From Neisseriales bacterium (GTDB lineage Bacteria > Pseudomonadota > Gammaproteobacteria > Burkholderiales > UBA11063), in NCBI GenBank assembly GCA_008017145.1, contig SSGY01000142.1, positions 1-28,933 on the forward strand: a DNA stretch of 28,933 nt. Direction: 5' to 3'. Of this stretch, positions 8,243-17,607 are shown piece after piece. Both the position numbers and the translations under genes were made by a program. The first letter of the stretch is position 1; the number at the start of each line of letters is the position of its first letter. The notes beneath the pieces are model-generated. The model was not told the origin of the DNA. It saw only the letters and a program-made list of their open reading frames with translations, and did not search any database.

Positions 8243-10087
8243 ATGCGAAATGGTAATTTGTTGAAAAGCTTATTGATCTGGTTGTTAATAGGTCTTGGGC
8301 TTATGGTGGTTTTTAATAAGTTTAATGATACCCGCGATACTAAAAATACGGTACCTTATTCACAATTTATTGGTGAATTGGAAGGCGGACAGGTTAAAAG
8401 TATTGTTATCGAAGGTAACAATATGCAAAGTCAGTGGATTAATGGGGTAAGAAAAGATGATAGTAAATTTACTACTTTCGCGCCATTTGATCCTCAACTA
8501 ATAAATGATTTGATTAAAAATAAAGTAACTTTCCAAGCGAAGCCTAAAGAAGAATCATTGCTGATGAATATCTTCATTTCTTGGTTCCCTATGCTGTTGC
8601 TAATTGGAATCTGGATTTACTTCATGAAAGGTGCCGCAGGTGGTAAAGGTGGCGGTGGAATTGGCGGCGTGTTTGGTTTTGGCAAAAGCCGGGCTAAAAT
8701 GATTGATAGTAAAGAGAATTTGATTCGTTTCAATGATGTCGCGGGTTGTGAAGAATCTAAACAAGAGGTTATGGAAATTGTTGATTATCTCAAAGATCCA
8801 ACCAAATATCAAAATTTGGGTGGACGTATCCCTAAAGGTGTGTTACTTAGCGGATCTCCGGGAACTGGTAAAACTTTATTAGCTAAAGCTATCGCTGGTG
8901 AAGCTAGTGTTCCATTTTTTAGTATTTCTGGTTCAGATTTCGTTGAGATGTTTGTGGGTGTTGGTGCTTCGCGGGTACGTGACTTGTTTGAACAAGCTAA
9001 AAAAAATGCGCCGGCAATTATCTTTATTGATGAGATTGATGCTGTTGGACGTCAGCGTGGTGCTGGTTTAGGTGGTGGTAATGATGAGCGTGAGCAAACG
9101 TTAAATCAAATGTTGGTTGAAATGGATGGATTTGATACTAATACTACGGTAATTATTATTGCAGCAACTAATCGTCCCGATGTCTTAGACCCTGCTTTAA
9201 TGCGTCCAGGTCGTTTTGATCGTCAAGTTGTTGTTCCTCTTCCTGATATTAAGGGGCGTGAGCAAATTTTAAATGTTCATATGCGCAAAGTTCCAGTGGC
9301 TAATGATGTTGAGGGTTCAATCATTGCTCGTGGAACACCAGGCTTTTCAGGTGCAGATTTAGCTAATTTGGTTAATGAGGCAGCTTTGTTTGCCGCTCGT
9401 AGAAATAAAAAATTGGTTGATATGCATGATTTTGAGGATGCTAAAGATAAAATCATTATGGGTGCAGAACGTCGCTCAATGGTGATGAAAGATGATGAAA
9501 AACGCAATACTGCATACCATGAGTCAGGACATGCCATTGTTGCCAGATTATTACCTGGTACTGATCCGGTACATAAAGTTACAATTATTCCACGTGGACG
9601 AGCGCTCGGTGTAACTATGCAGTTACCAGAAGAAGATCGTTATGCTTATACCAAAGATTACTTGATAAATCAAATTGCCATTTTGTTTGGTGGTCGAGTA
9701 GCGGAAGAAGTATTTATGAATCAAATGACTACTGGTGCTAGTAATGACTTCGAACGTGCGACTGATCTTGCTCGTAAAATTGTTACTCGTTTTGGAATGA
9801 CTGAAGAAATGGGACCTGTAGTCTATGGCGAGAATGAGTCAGAGTTGTTTTTGGGACGTAGCGTTACTTCAACTAAGCATGTATCAGAAGCAACTATGCA
9901 AAAAATTGATGAAACCGTGCGTGGTATTTTAGAAGAACAATACAAAGTTGCGCGTAGATTATTGACTGATAATCGTGATAAAGTCGAAATGATGGCAAAA
10001 ATGTTGCTCGAAATTGAAACCATTGATGCCAAAGATATTGAGTACATTATGTCATATGATGCGAACTCTAGCACAACTACAAGTTGA
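8243..10087 (+). CDS. ftsH: ATP-dependent membrane zinc metalloprotease FtsH
   Basis: Membrane-anchored AAA+ protease that removes damaged membrane proteins and, in E. coli, sets lipid A synthesis through LpxC turnover. There are two N-terminal membrane segments (about residues 6-24 and 97-117) around a periplasmic domain, then the AAA module: Walker A GSPGTGKT (204-211), Walker B with D263-E264 in FIDEIDAVG, and the [17 protein letters not shown] second-region-of-homology stretch. The protease domain has HESGH (H426, E427, H430) and a likely third zinc ligand, D502 in ASNDFERAT. The ATG at 8243 with GGA upstream gives the usual MRN... start and 614 residues; an in-frame TTG at 8231 is less likely. 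glmM follows directly. Confidence 0.98.
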   Translation: MRNGNLLKSLLIWLLIGLGLMVVFNKFNDTRDTKNTVPYSQFIGELEGGQVKSIVIEGNNMQSQWINGVRKDDSKFTTFAPFDPQLINDLIKNKVTFQAKPKEESLLMNIFISWFPMLLLIGIWIYFMKGAAGGKGGGGIGGVFGFGKSRAKMIDSKENLIRFNDVAGCEESKQEVMEIVDYLKDPTKYQNLGGRIPKGVLLSGSPGTGKTLLAKAIAGEASVPFFSISGSDFVEMFVGVGASRVRDLFEQAKKNAPAIIFIDEIDAVGRQRGAGLGGGNDEREQTLNQMLVEMDGFDTNTTVIIIAATNRPDVLDPALMRPGRFDRQVVVPLPDIKGREQILNVHMRKVPVANDVEGSIIARGTPGFSGADLANLVNEAALFAARRNKKLVDMHDFEDAKDKIIMGAERRSMVMKDDEKRNTAYHESGHAIVARLLPGTDPVHKVTIIPRGRALGVTMQLPEEDRYAYTKDYLINQIAILFGGRVAEEVFMNQMTTGASNDFERATDLARKIVTRFGMTEEMGPVVYGENESELFLGRSVTSTKHVSEATMQKIDETVRGILEEQYKVARRLLTDNRDKVEMMAKMLLEIETIDAKDIEYIMSYDANSSTTTS

Positions 10088-10123
10088 TAGCCTGATTAAA
10101 CTAACTAATTAAAGGGAGCCTGA

Positions 10124-11440
10124 ATGCGTAAATATTTTGGTACTGATGGTGTACGTGGCAAAGTTGGTACGTTTCCAATTACTCCAGATTTTGCATTGCG
10201 CCTAGGTTATGCTGCTGGTAAAGTTCTTGCGGCTAAGAGTAAAAAGCCTGCAGTTATTATTGGTAAAGATACGCGCTTGTCTGGTTATCTGTTTGAATCA
10301 TCGCTTGAAGCAGGGTTTGCTTATGCCGGAGTTGATGTTTATATGGCTGGACCTATTCCAACACCTGCAATTGCCTATTTAACTAAGACATTACGTCTGT
10401 CTGCTGGTGTTGTGATTAGTGCTTCACATAATCCATATTATGATAATGGAATTAAATTTTTCTCCGAGCATGGTACTAAACTTGCCGATTCTGTTGAATT
10501 AGAAATTGAAGCTATCTTAGATCAAGAAATGGAAATTGCACCTAAGTTGGGTAAAGTTCGTCGTTTGAGTGATGCTCAGGGGCGTTATATTGAATTTTGT
10601 AAAAGTACATTTCCCAATAGTTTGGATCTTAAAGGATTAAAGATTGTCCTTGATTGTGCTAATGGTGCAAGCTACCATGTTGCGCCGCACGTATTTGAAG
10701 AACTTGGGGCCGATGTAATTAAACTTGGTTGTACGCCGGATGGAATCAATATCAATGATAATTGTGGTTCAACTTATCCTGAAACCATGGTTGATGCAGT
10801 GCTCAAATACAAAGCTGATTATGGAATTGCTTTTGATGGTGATGGTGATAGAGTTGTTTTTAGTGATAGCAAAGGTAATCTATTAAACGGTGACAAACTA
10901 ATTTATCTAATTTTGAAATCTTATGAAGCACTAGGTAAGAAGCTTCCAGGAGTGGTTGGAACCGTAATGACCAATATGGGCATGGAAGTCGCTCTTAAGA
11001 ATCAAGGTTATGAATTAGTGCGGGCTAAAGTTGGCGATCGCTATGTAGTTGAAGAGTTATTAAAACGTGATTGGTTAATTGGCGGTGAAGCTTCTGGGCA
11101 TATACTTTGCTTAGATAAGCATACAACTGGTGATGGTATAATTGCAGCATTACAGGTGTTGGCTGGCGTAGTTGTTTTAAAACAAAGCCTAGAGCAAGTT
11201 GTCGACTGGGCAGATTATCCACAGACAATGATTAATATTCGCTTGACAAATAAATCATTTGATTGGCAAAATGCTGCAAAGCAGGCTATATCTGAAGTTG
11301 AAAACGCGCTCTCTAATGATGGGCGGGTTATTGTGCGTGCTAGTGGAACTGAACCATTGGTACGGGTAATGGTGGAAGCTAGCGATGCAGAGATGGCTAA
11401 AACCTGTGCGGAAAAGATTGCAAGTACTATTAGAGGGTAA
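10124..11440 (+). CDS. glmM: Phosphoglucosamine mutase
   Basis: Converts glucosamine-6-phosphate to glucosamine-1-phosphate, feeding UDP-GlcNAc for peptidoglycan and LPS. It has 438 residues (family ~445). Landmarks: [11 protein letters not shown] at the N-terminus, the phosphoserine loop ISASHNP with S101, the Mg2+ loop DGDGDR (238-243) and the phosphate-binding RASGTEP (405-411). An excellent AAAGGGAG ribosome binding site precedes the ATG. It follows ftsH by 36 bases, a usual order except that folP, often between them, is absent. It is coupled to dedA, whose start lies two bases after the stop. Confidence 0.98.
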   Translation: MRKYFGTDGVRGKVGTFPITPDFALRLGYAAGKVLAAKSKKPAVIIGKDTRLSGYLFESSLEAGFAYAGVDVYMAGPIPTPAIAYLTKTLRLSAGVVISASHNPYYDNGIKFFSEHGTKLADSVELEIEAILDQEMEIAPKLGKVRRLSDAQGRYIEFCKSTFPNSLDLKGLKIVLDCANGASYHVAPHVFEELGADVIKLGCTPDGININDNCGSTYPETMVDAVLKYKADYGIAFDGDGDRVVFSDSKGNLLNGDKLIYLILKSYEALGKKLPGVVGTVMTNMGMEVALKNQGYELVRAKVGDRYVVEELLKRDWLIGGEASGHILCLDKHTTGDGIIAALQVLAGVVVLKQSLEQVVDWADYPQTMINIRLTNKSFDWQNAAKQAISEVENALSNDGRVIVRASGTEPLVRVMVEASDAEMAKTCAEKIASTIRG

Positions 11441-11442
11441 TC

Positions 11443-12066
11443 ATGGAGATTTTGCAAGAGCTAGTGGTGTTTTTTTCCAATTATGGCTATATTGCAGTAT
11501 TTCTGGTTTTGGTGGCCTGCGGTTTTGGTGTGCCAATTCCTGAAGATATTACTCTAGTTTCTGGTGGCGTTATCTGTGGTATAGCATCAGGAACTATCAA
11601 TGTTCACGTGATGGTAATGATATCGCTACTTGGTGTTTTGATAGGTGATGGTGCAATGTTTATGCTTGGTCGTCTTTTAGGACCTAAAGTGAAGAAGTTG
11701 CCATTGCTTAAACATGTTTTTACCGAGAAAATATATAATCGGATGCAGGATAAATGCCACCGTTATGGTAATCGTATTTTATTTGTTGCCCGCTTTTTAC
11801 CAGGGCTTCGTGCGCCAATTTTTATCACTGCGGGTATAAGTCGCAAAGTCTCGTTGTTGAAATTCCTAACTATGGATGGCGGAGCTGCTTTAATTAGTGT
11901 ACCAATCTGGGTTTATGCAGGTTATTATTTTGCACATGATCTAGATGACTTGGTTGAGTGGATTCATCATAGTGAGGTATTTGTTGCTGTAGTGGTGGCT
12001 GCGCTTGCGGCTGTTTGGTTGGCATATTATGCTGTTGCAAAAAAGAACGTTAGACGTACTAAATAA
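11443..12066 (+). CDS. DedA family inner-membrane protein
   Basis: A 207-residue polytopic membrane protein of the DedA (SNARE-associated/VTT) family, whose members flip or recycle lipids such as undecaprenyl phosphate or phosphatidylethanolamine. Visible hallmarks are the N-terminal 'CGFGVPIPEDITLVSGG' stretch with its E/D pair, and the conserved FVARFLPGLRAPIFITAG segment with both arginines. Two hydrophobic segments follow near the C-terminus. The ribosome binding site GAGGG lies inside the end of glmM, so translation is probably coupled to it. The specific lipid is unknown, though linkage to glmM fits an envelope-precursor role. Confidence 0.92.
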   Translation: MEILQELVVFFSNYGYIAVFLVLVACGFGVPIPEDITLVSGGVICGIASGTINVHVMVMISLLGVLIGDGAMFMLGRLLGPKVKKLPLLKHVFTEKIYNRMQDKCHRYGNRILFVARFLPGLRAPIFITAGISRKVSLLKFLTMDGGAALISVPIWVYAGYYFAHDLDDLVEWIHHSEVFVAVVVAALAAVWLAYYAVAKKNVRRTK

Positions 12067-12076
12067 TAGTTAATAT

Positions 12077-12105
12077 TTGACTTTAAAGTTTGAGTAGTAT
12101 AAAAT
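12077..12105 (+). promoter_or_regulatory. Sigma-70-type promoter for the outer-membrane-protein gene
   Basis: TTGACT (12077-12082), exactly 17 bp of spacer and TAAAAT (12100-12105), lying 31 bases before the first ATG of the next gene. An AAGGA ribosome binding site (12122-12126) follows. Both boxes match consensus at 5 of 6 positions. Confidence 0.75.
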
Positions 12106-12132
12106 CAAGTAATTTCAATTTAAGGATTATGC

Positions 12133-12933
12133 ATGATGCGTAAATTGCTTTTAAGTGCGTTAGTGTTTTCAGCTGGTACTGTAGTTTATGCCGCAGATGC
12201 AAATGCCGCAGGCAATGCTGAGTCTTCTGAGTATAGTGCGTTTCAGAAATTCGATCGCCAATATAGCCTTGGTTATGGTGTTACTTCAGGAAATTTAACC
12301 AATGGCTCCAATGGTGCGGTAAATAACAGCCAATATATTAACCTCGAGGTTGAGCGCCTATTTAACGTCGGCGTTTGGATGGATATAAATGCAAGTTTAT
12401 TAACCTATTACTCGCAAAATGCTGATCCTGCAACTCCAGCGGTAGGAACTACGACAGGTTCGCAACCATCATTTGGTGGTATTAATGCTAAAGTTGGTTA
12501 TGCGTTTAGTTTATTGCCAGATCACTTGCTCATTACTCCATATGGCTATTTGGGACGTAACACTAACTTATCATCGTATACTCTAACTGAGGCTGGTTCG
12601 CAGACTAATTTGACTCAGGATTATTACTGGAGTTTTGGTGCTGGTGCTCGTTTAGAATATAGAATTAATGATGTATTTGATATCTATTTAGATCAAAACG
12701 GAGTTTACAATGCCAGTCAGGCGCCAGTTACATCGGGTTTATCTCCGAATGACTATTATTCATATACCTCAACGTTGGGTGCTAAATTTAATGTCTATCG
12801 TAATTTACAATTAGGTGCTCAGGCATTCTATAATAATTATTACTTTACTCAAAGCTTGGTTACTGCCAACGGAGTAGCATTGGTGCCTCAGAGTTCTGTA
12901 GGTGGTTTAGTTTCAATTGGACTGACATATTAA
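12133..12933 (+). CDS. Putative outer-membrane beta-barrel protein, function unknown
   Basis: I do not recognise the family. The N-terminus is a signal peptide (MMRKLLLSALVFSAGTVVYA, cleavage likely around residues 20-27). The mature part is rich in Tyr, Asn, Ser and Gly, with alternating polar/aromatic strands and turn-rich segments, and it ends in LTY, the terminal-aromatic signal recognised by the BAM complex. About 240 mature residues would suit an 8- to 12-stranded barrel. A second ATG three bases downstream is equally possible as start. The gene has its own promoter and a terminator, so it is a single-gene unit. A small porin or an OmpW/OprF-like adaptor barrel are possibilities I cannot distinguish. 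Confidence 0.7.
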   Translation: MMRKLLLSALVFSAGTVVYAADANAAGNAESSEYSAFQKFDRQYSLGYGVTSGNLTNGSNGAVNNSQYINLEVERLFNVGVWMDINASLLTYYSQNADPATPAVGTTTGSQPSFGGINAKVGYAFSLLPDHLLITPYGYLGRNTNLSSYTLTEAGSQTNLTQDYYWSFGAGARLEYRINDVFDIYLDQNGVYNASQAPVTSGLSPNDYYSYTSTLGAKFNVYRNLQLGAQAFYNNYYFTQSLVTANGVALVPQSSVGGLVSIGLTY

Positions 12934-12954
12934 TAATCCTTTAGTGTTAAATTG

Positions 12955-12978
12955 ACCAACCATAGTGGTTGGTTTTTT
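12955..12978 (+). terminator. Intrinsic terminator after the barrel gene
   Basis: An 8-bp perfect stem (12955-12962 and 12966-12973) with a TAG loop and a T6 run (12973-12978). It falls 15 bases before the start of the following esterase gene. Confidence 0.88.
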
Positions 12979-12992
12979 ATTTGGTTGTTTCA

Positions 12993-13643
12993 ATGCAAGT
13001 TTTATATCTTCATGGTTTTGCCTCAGGTCCGAATTCTCTTAAAGCTAAATATTTTGCTAAAAAATTACAGGATGTTGGCATCAACTACCAAATTTTGGAT
13101 TTGAACTTAGATGACTTTAGTAAGTTAACGCCGAGTAAAGCTTTAAATTATATTAAAAGTTTAATTAGAAATGAAGAAACAATCTTGATTGGTTCAAGCC
13201 TTGGAGGATTATATAGTTTAATTATTGCAGAGCAAGAGCAAATGGCTTGTAAATTAATTCTTCTAGCTCCTGCACTGGAGATTAACTTTCTTTGGGATGA
13301 CATTATTGGGGCGGATAACTTGAAGAAATGGAAAACGGAAGGTTCATTACCAATTTATCACTATGGTTATGGGCAAACAATTCCGCTTGATTATTCATTT
13401 TTGGCTGATTTGGCAAAATATCAGGATCATGGGTTTTTACGCCAGATTCCTGCTCTCGTCTTTCACGGTATCAATGATACAACCATTCCCTATCGAGTTA
13501 GTCAGCGTTATGTAGATGGTAATGCTGCTGCAATATTTCATCAATTAGATAGTAACCATTCACTAGAAGATAGCTTAGCTTATATCTGGCAACATTCAGC
13601 AAATTTTATTGGAGCGGTTTCAGGAAATCAAAACTTGATTTAA
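12993..13643 (+). CDS. yqiA: YqiA-like alpha/beta-hydrolase esterase
   Basis: A small cytosolic serine hydrolase of 216 residues (E. coli YqiA ~193). The N-terminal LYLHGFASGPNSLKAKYF is the YqiA/UPF0227 signature. The catalytic triad reads S69 (GSSLGG), D162 (HGINDTTIP) and H189 (SNHSLED). I chose the ATG at 12993; the open frame extends back to 12969, but that would start inside the terminator. No strong ribosome binding site is visible. The natural substrate of this family is not known. The last 38 bases overlap the 3' end of the convergent yhdP-like gene, and the final ~10 residues (GAVSGNQNLI) look like a non-conserved tail. Confidence 0.88.
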   Translation: MQVLYLHGFASGPNSLKAKYFAKKLQDVGINYQILDLNLDDFSKLTPSKALNYIKSLIRNEETILIGSSLGGLYSLIIAEQEQMACKLILLAPALEINFLWDDIIGADNLKKWKTEGSLPIYHYGYGQTIPLDYSFLADLAKYQDHGFLRQIPALVFHGINDTTIPYRVSQRYVDGNAAAIFHQLDSNHSLEDSLAYIWQHSANFIGAVSGNQNLI

Positions 13644-16600
13644 AGTTTTTTATAACTTGATTACTTATTTTTGTTTGTGTCATAGTAGGGCTTTCTACAT
13701 TTCCTTGCACATGATAGCTGATTGCTAATGCCTTATTTATGGGGTCTCCAATTAGTTTTTCTGCTAAATAAACAAAGCCACCAATGAATGGGTTAAGGGT
13801 AACAATTCCTGCGGTAGTAGCAATAGTTCCGCTTAATCGTGGTGTTACTGTCAGGTAGGTATCAATAGTACTGCTGTCTAAATAATAATTTCCAAATGTG
13901 CTTACATCTGCAACTTCACCATGCAAATCCAGATTTTCAATTTTCAGATCATTATGATTAAGATATAGATTAGTATCCAGATTTTTTACAGCAAATCCTT
14001 TCCCAAATAAGGTATTAAAATTAAAGTGATTTAGATTTGTAATGTTAATGGCACTGAGGTTAATAACCCCCATCAATGCGCCGAATAATCCAGGGTTAAG
14101 TTGAAGTAATTCACCATTTTGGATGTTTAAATTTGCTCGACCAGTTAGGTTCCCTGGATTAAAGTCGGTTAAACCACCAGCCCAACTAACTCCTAAATCC
14201 AATGTGCCATGTCCATTTCTATACACCCCCCCTTGGTTTAATTTAATCAAGAATAAGCCAAAGTTGTCAATGTCTGAGTGAACATTTAATGCAACATAAG
14301 CATCACTTTCACTACAATCGAAGCAATGACTGGTCAAATTAAGCAAAGTAGTTGCAGATTTGTTGCTTAGCTTCATGTTTTCTAAAAATAGTGAATCATT
14401 TTGCTGATAAATAGTTCCTGTTAAATTCCCTGCATAGTGATTTTGTAAATATAATTCTTCAATGTTTACATAGGTAATCGGCAAGTGAGGTGCCGCTTTA
14501 GCGGTAAGTTCGGTAATTGAAGTCGACTCGCTATTGTCGATCTCAGATTCTATTTCTTTTTGTGGAACTGCCTGTTGCTCAGGTTTGAAATTCTCAGTGG
14601 AGAACAATAGTCTTTGCAAATTTAAATAAAGCTTGTTTTCATCAAGAAGATAATTTACATCACCGCTTATATCTGGCGTAGAAATTCGTGCAAATATTTG
14701 TGATGGGAAAATTAAAAAATTCGCGCTACCTTGATCCAGATTGTAGTTTTTGATCCAAAAAGCATTACTGTTTATCTCAACTTGAATTGGAAATAAACGT
14801 GATTGTGCAAAAAGCTTTTCTTCTTCAGATTCTTCAGGATCATTATTTAATGATATTGTACTTTCAACCTCCGTAAGTGCGGTAACTGATTCGCCTGAAG
14901 TCATATTTTCTGATTCACTGGCATTATTAGTTGTAGATTCGATATTGTTATTTTCATCATTAGTTGAAAATTTGCTAATAAACTCTGCCCATTGTTCGCT
15001 ATGAAGGTTATCTAATTGTGCTTTAACTACTATTGGAGCTTTAACACTATTGTCAACAGTAGTGAAATCATTTGTGCCAATACCTAAATCAAGGTGCTCT
15101 AAATTATAGTCTTTATCCAATTGTGCTTTAGCAAATACATTATCATTATAGTTCAGTGTAACTAATGTTTGGGGGGCGTTTAAATTTGTCGAAATTTGTA
15201 GTGGTGTTATCGCAGACTCGGCTTTACCTATTGGCACAGGAGCATCCAGACTAACTCCTTGTAAATTACTGCTCAAGACTAAATTTTGATTTTTTAGATT
15301 AAACTTAGCGCTGGTTGCTGCATGCCCACTTAGAACTTGATTTAATTTGGGAGAGAAGGTTTTAGTTAAATAACTATAGTCTAGGCTTTCTGCTTTTAAT
15401 TCAAACTCATTGCCATTAACTATATTGAGCTGAAGGTCTGAGTTTAATCCTTTAGCTTTAAGCTCGCTTTTTGCCAAACCACTTTGCGAAAAATTTACTG
15501 TTCCATTAATTTCTTCTATATTTAGTTGAGATTCTGCCATAAATGAGAGCTGATTATTTTGCAAAATATACTGCCCAGTTAACTTAAGTTTTTCTGGAGC
15601 ATCAAGTGGCAAATTTGATTTGAAATTAATTTGACTTTGTCCGTTTAAGTTTATCTGATGTTTAATTGATTCAATTTGTGATTCGTACGGTGAATTAGCT
15701 AAATACTCCAAAAAATCTCCAGTGTCTCCTCTTAGAGAACCTTTAATATTTAATATAAATTTTGCCGCAAGTATATTGGCTAAGCTAATGCTGGTTTTTC
15801 CAAGATAGATTTGATCCAAATTAGCACTGTCGATATTTGTTTGAATGGATTGATTATGCGCCTTTATTGTACCCCGAATATTTGTTAGAGCATTCCACTT
15901 GGGTTGGAATTGATAATTTACGTGATTAAATTTACTATCAAGAATTAAAGTGCCACCTCCTGATTCAAATGGAAGTTTAGCAGGATCTCCATCTATGTTA
16001 ATAGTGCTATCATAAAAACTTCCACCATTAAAACTACGTTTAATGTAATCTACATCAGACTTGCCTATATTTTTTGGTAGCAGTTTGTATATTTGGTTGA
16101 TATCAAGCTGTACAAATTTTATTTGTGCTTTAAGTGAGCTTTCTATTGGAATGTATATAGCATTTGCATTGAAATTAATTCCATCACTTTGATATGACAG
16201 CATTGGTATGGTTATTCGTAAATGATTTTGTGACTCATGATCCCAATTAACTATTGTAATCAAATTTTTGATATTTAATGCTTGCCAGAGGTTTTTAGGA
16301 TAGTTCAAGGTGGCATTTTGCAATTTAAGAGCTATAGTGCCACTGGATTCTCCAGCCGTTATTCTTCCATTTAAATTATTAAAGCTAGGTATATTTGATT
16401 CTTTCGAATCAAGGCCTATTTGTTCAAAATCAGTAACAAAGTTTAGTCCACGAGGATGGTAAATTGTTCCATGCCAATCAAGATGAATTGTTTTTAAATC
16501 ACCATGTGCATTTAACTTGTCGCTAAACTTACTAAGTCGTATTAGACTATTGATACCTTCAAGTCCGACATTTTTAATTTCCAAATGTCCTCCTGAGTCA

Positions 16601-17601
16601 AGTGTAAAAGACCCATCAATTGAAGCGTGTTTAAACAGATAACCATACGGCGTCTTGGTCATTAGGTCAGATGCGTGTAATTGATATTTGTGTGGTGCTA
16701 TTCGTTCCAATTTGATTTCACCACTAAAATCACTAATTGATTTAGTTTTACTACCTGTTAATTTACTAACTTGTTGCTGATTGCTATCGAAAACTGTATT
16801 TATGTTACGAACACTACCATCTACAACATTGGCATTTAATTTAACTTGATAACCTTTGTGACCTACGTTGTAAAGTTGTAGTTGCCCATAATTCCAGTCA
16901 TGATAATCTGATATTTTTGTACCAGCAAAATTTAAATTCATTACCATTTTGCCATTTGCGGGACTAGCTTTGATCGTCAAATTATGCTCATTACCTTGTC
17001 CATGTATTAATTGCAGTTTGATCTTATTAATATTAAATGATTCCATATGATGTTTGCTATCAATTAGGGACACATCAAGGTTATTTAACATGATATTTCG
17101 TTGGGCTAAGAGAATACTTTCCCAATCGGTTTTATTTGGATTTGATGTTTTTAAATTAGTTAATACTTCATTATTTAGTAATAAATTATCATTCTTATCA
17201 AATTCAAATTTGAGCTGACTTCCATTAATCAGAATAGACTTAAATATCGGCTGCAACAGGAATAGGCTACGATAAGACAGAGTCAAATTAAGCTGTTTAA
17301 CCTGAATAAATGGCTTTTGCTGAGTATGATTTTTTAGGCTTAGATCTTTAAGATCTAAATAAGGCGAACCGCCGCTATCAAATCCTGTGTTTAACGAGTT
17401 AAACTCGAGTTGATAAGTACTTTTATCTCTAATAATTTGTTTAATTTGTTTAGAGTAATTATTAAGATTCATAAATAAATAAAGCAGACTCCCAGAAATA
17501 ATAGTACCGGATCCTAGGGTAACTGCCAAAGCTATCTTTAGCGTTAATAGCTTATACCTAGGCTTAGTTTTTTGTTTATTTGAGGGAGGCATTTTTTTCA
17601 T
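13606..17601 (-). CDS. yhdP: YhdP/AsmA-like lipid-transport protein, second copy, full length
   Basis: A 1331-residue inner-membrane-anchored periplasmic protein. One membrane segment (about 18-44) follows a Lys-rich cytoplasmic tip; the rest is beta-rich, as in the bridge-like AsmA proteins (YhdP, TamB, YdbH) that carry phospholipid to the outer membrane. The conserved AsmA-like C-terminal domain (about 1050-1320) shares NGHGTLDLGVSW.GG..DFNPG, LQLNPGLFGALMGVINL and TAGIVTLNPF with the fragment at 1-965. Ser/Glu/Asn-rich insertions near residues 880-930 and 1005-1035 look like flexible acidic linkers. A CFDC motif lies at 1093-1096. It is the last gene of the lpxK-ycaR-kdsB-HAD cluster, six bases after the HAD gene, with no clear ribosome binding site, so it may rely on coupling. 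Confidence 0.9.
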   Translation of the reverse strand: MKKMPPSNKQKTKPRYKLLTLKIALAVTLGSGTIISGSLLYLFMNLNNYSKQIKQIIRDKSTYQLEFNSLNTGFDSGGSPYLDLKDLSLKNHTQQKPFIQVKQLNLTLSYRSLFLLQPIFKSILINGSQLKFEFDKNDNLLLNNEVLTNLKTSNPNKTDWESILLAQRNIMLNNLDVSLIDSKHHMESFNINKIKLQLIHGQGNEHNLTIKASPANGKMVMNLNFAGTKISDYHDWNYGQLQLYNVGHKGYQVKLNANVVDGSVRNINTVFDSNQQQVSKLTGSKTKSISDFSGEIKLERIAPHKYQLHASDLMTKTPYGYLFKHASIDGSFTLDSGGHLEIKNVGLEGINSLIRLSKFSDKLNAHGDLKTIHLDWHGTIYHPRGLNFVTDFEQIGLDSKESNIPSFNNLNGRITAGESSGTIALKLQNATLNYPKNLWQALNIKNLITIVNWDHESQNHLRITIPMLSYQSDGINFNANAIYIPIESSLKAQIKFVQLDINQIYKLLPKNIGKSDVDYIKRSFNGGSFYDSTINIDGDPAKLPFESGGGTLILDSKFNHVNYQFQPKWNALTNIRGTIKAHNQSIQTNIDSANLDQIYLGKTSISLANILAAKFILNIKGSLRGDTGDFLEYLANSPYESQIESIKHQINLNGQSQINFKSNLPLDAPEKLKLTGQYILQNNQLSFMAESQLNIEEINGTVNFSQSGLAKSELKAKGLNSDLQLNIVNGNEFELKAESLDYSYLTKTFSPKLNQVLSGHAATSAKFNLKNQNLVLSSNLQGVSLDAPVPIGKAESAITPLQISTNLNAPQTLVTLNYNDNVFAKAQLDKDYNLEHLDLGIGTNDFTTVDNSVKAPIVVKAQLDNLHSEQWAEFISKFSTNDENNNIESTTNNASESENMTSGESVTALTEVESTISLNNDPEESEEEKLFAQSRLFPIQVEINSNAFWIKNYNLDQGSANFLIFPSQIFARISTPDISGDVNYLLDENKLYLNLQRLLFSTENFKPEQQAVPQKEIESEIDNSESTSITELTAKAAPHLPITYVNIEELYLQNHYAGNLTGTIYQQNDSLFLENMKLSNKSATTLLNLTSHCFDCSESDAYVALNVHSDIDNFGLFLIKLNQGGVYRNGHGTLDLGVSWAGGLTDFNPGNLTGRANLNIQNGELLQLNPGLFGALMGVINLSAINITNLNHFNFNTLFGKGFAVKNLDTNLYLNHNDLKIENLDLHGEVADVSTFGNYYLDSSTIDTYLTVTPRLSGTIATTAGIVTLNPFIGGFVYLAEKLIGDPINKALAISYHVQGNVESPTMTQTKISNQVIKNFKSSFDFLKPLQ

Positions 17602-17607
17602 CAGAAT

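Noticed and set aside
12969..12992. An upstream start for the YqiA-like gene
   Set aside because: It would place the start codon inside the preceding terminator stem, and the added residues do not match the family.
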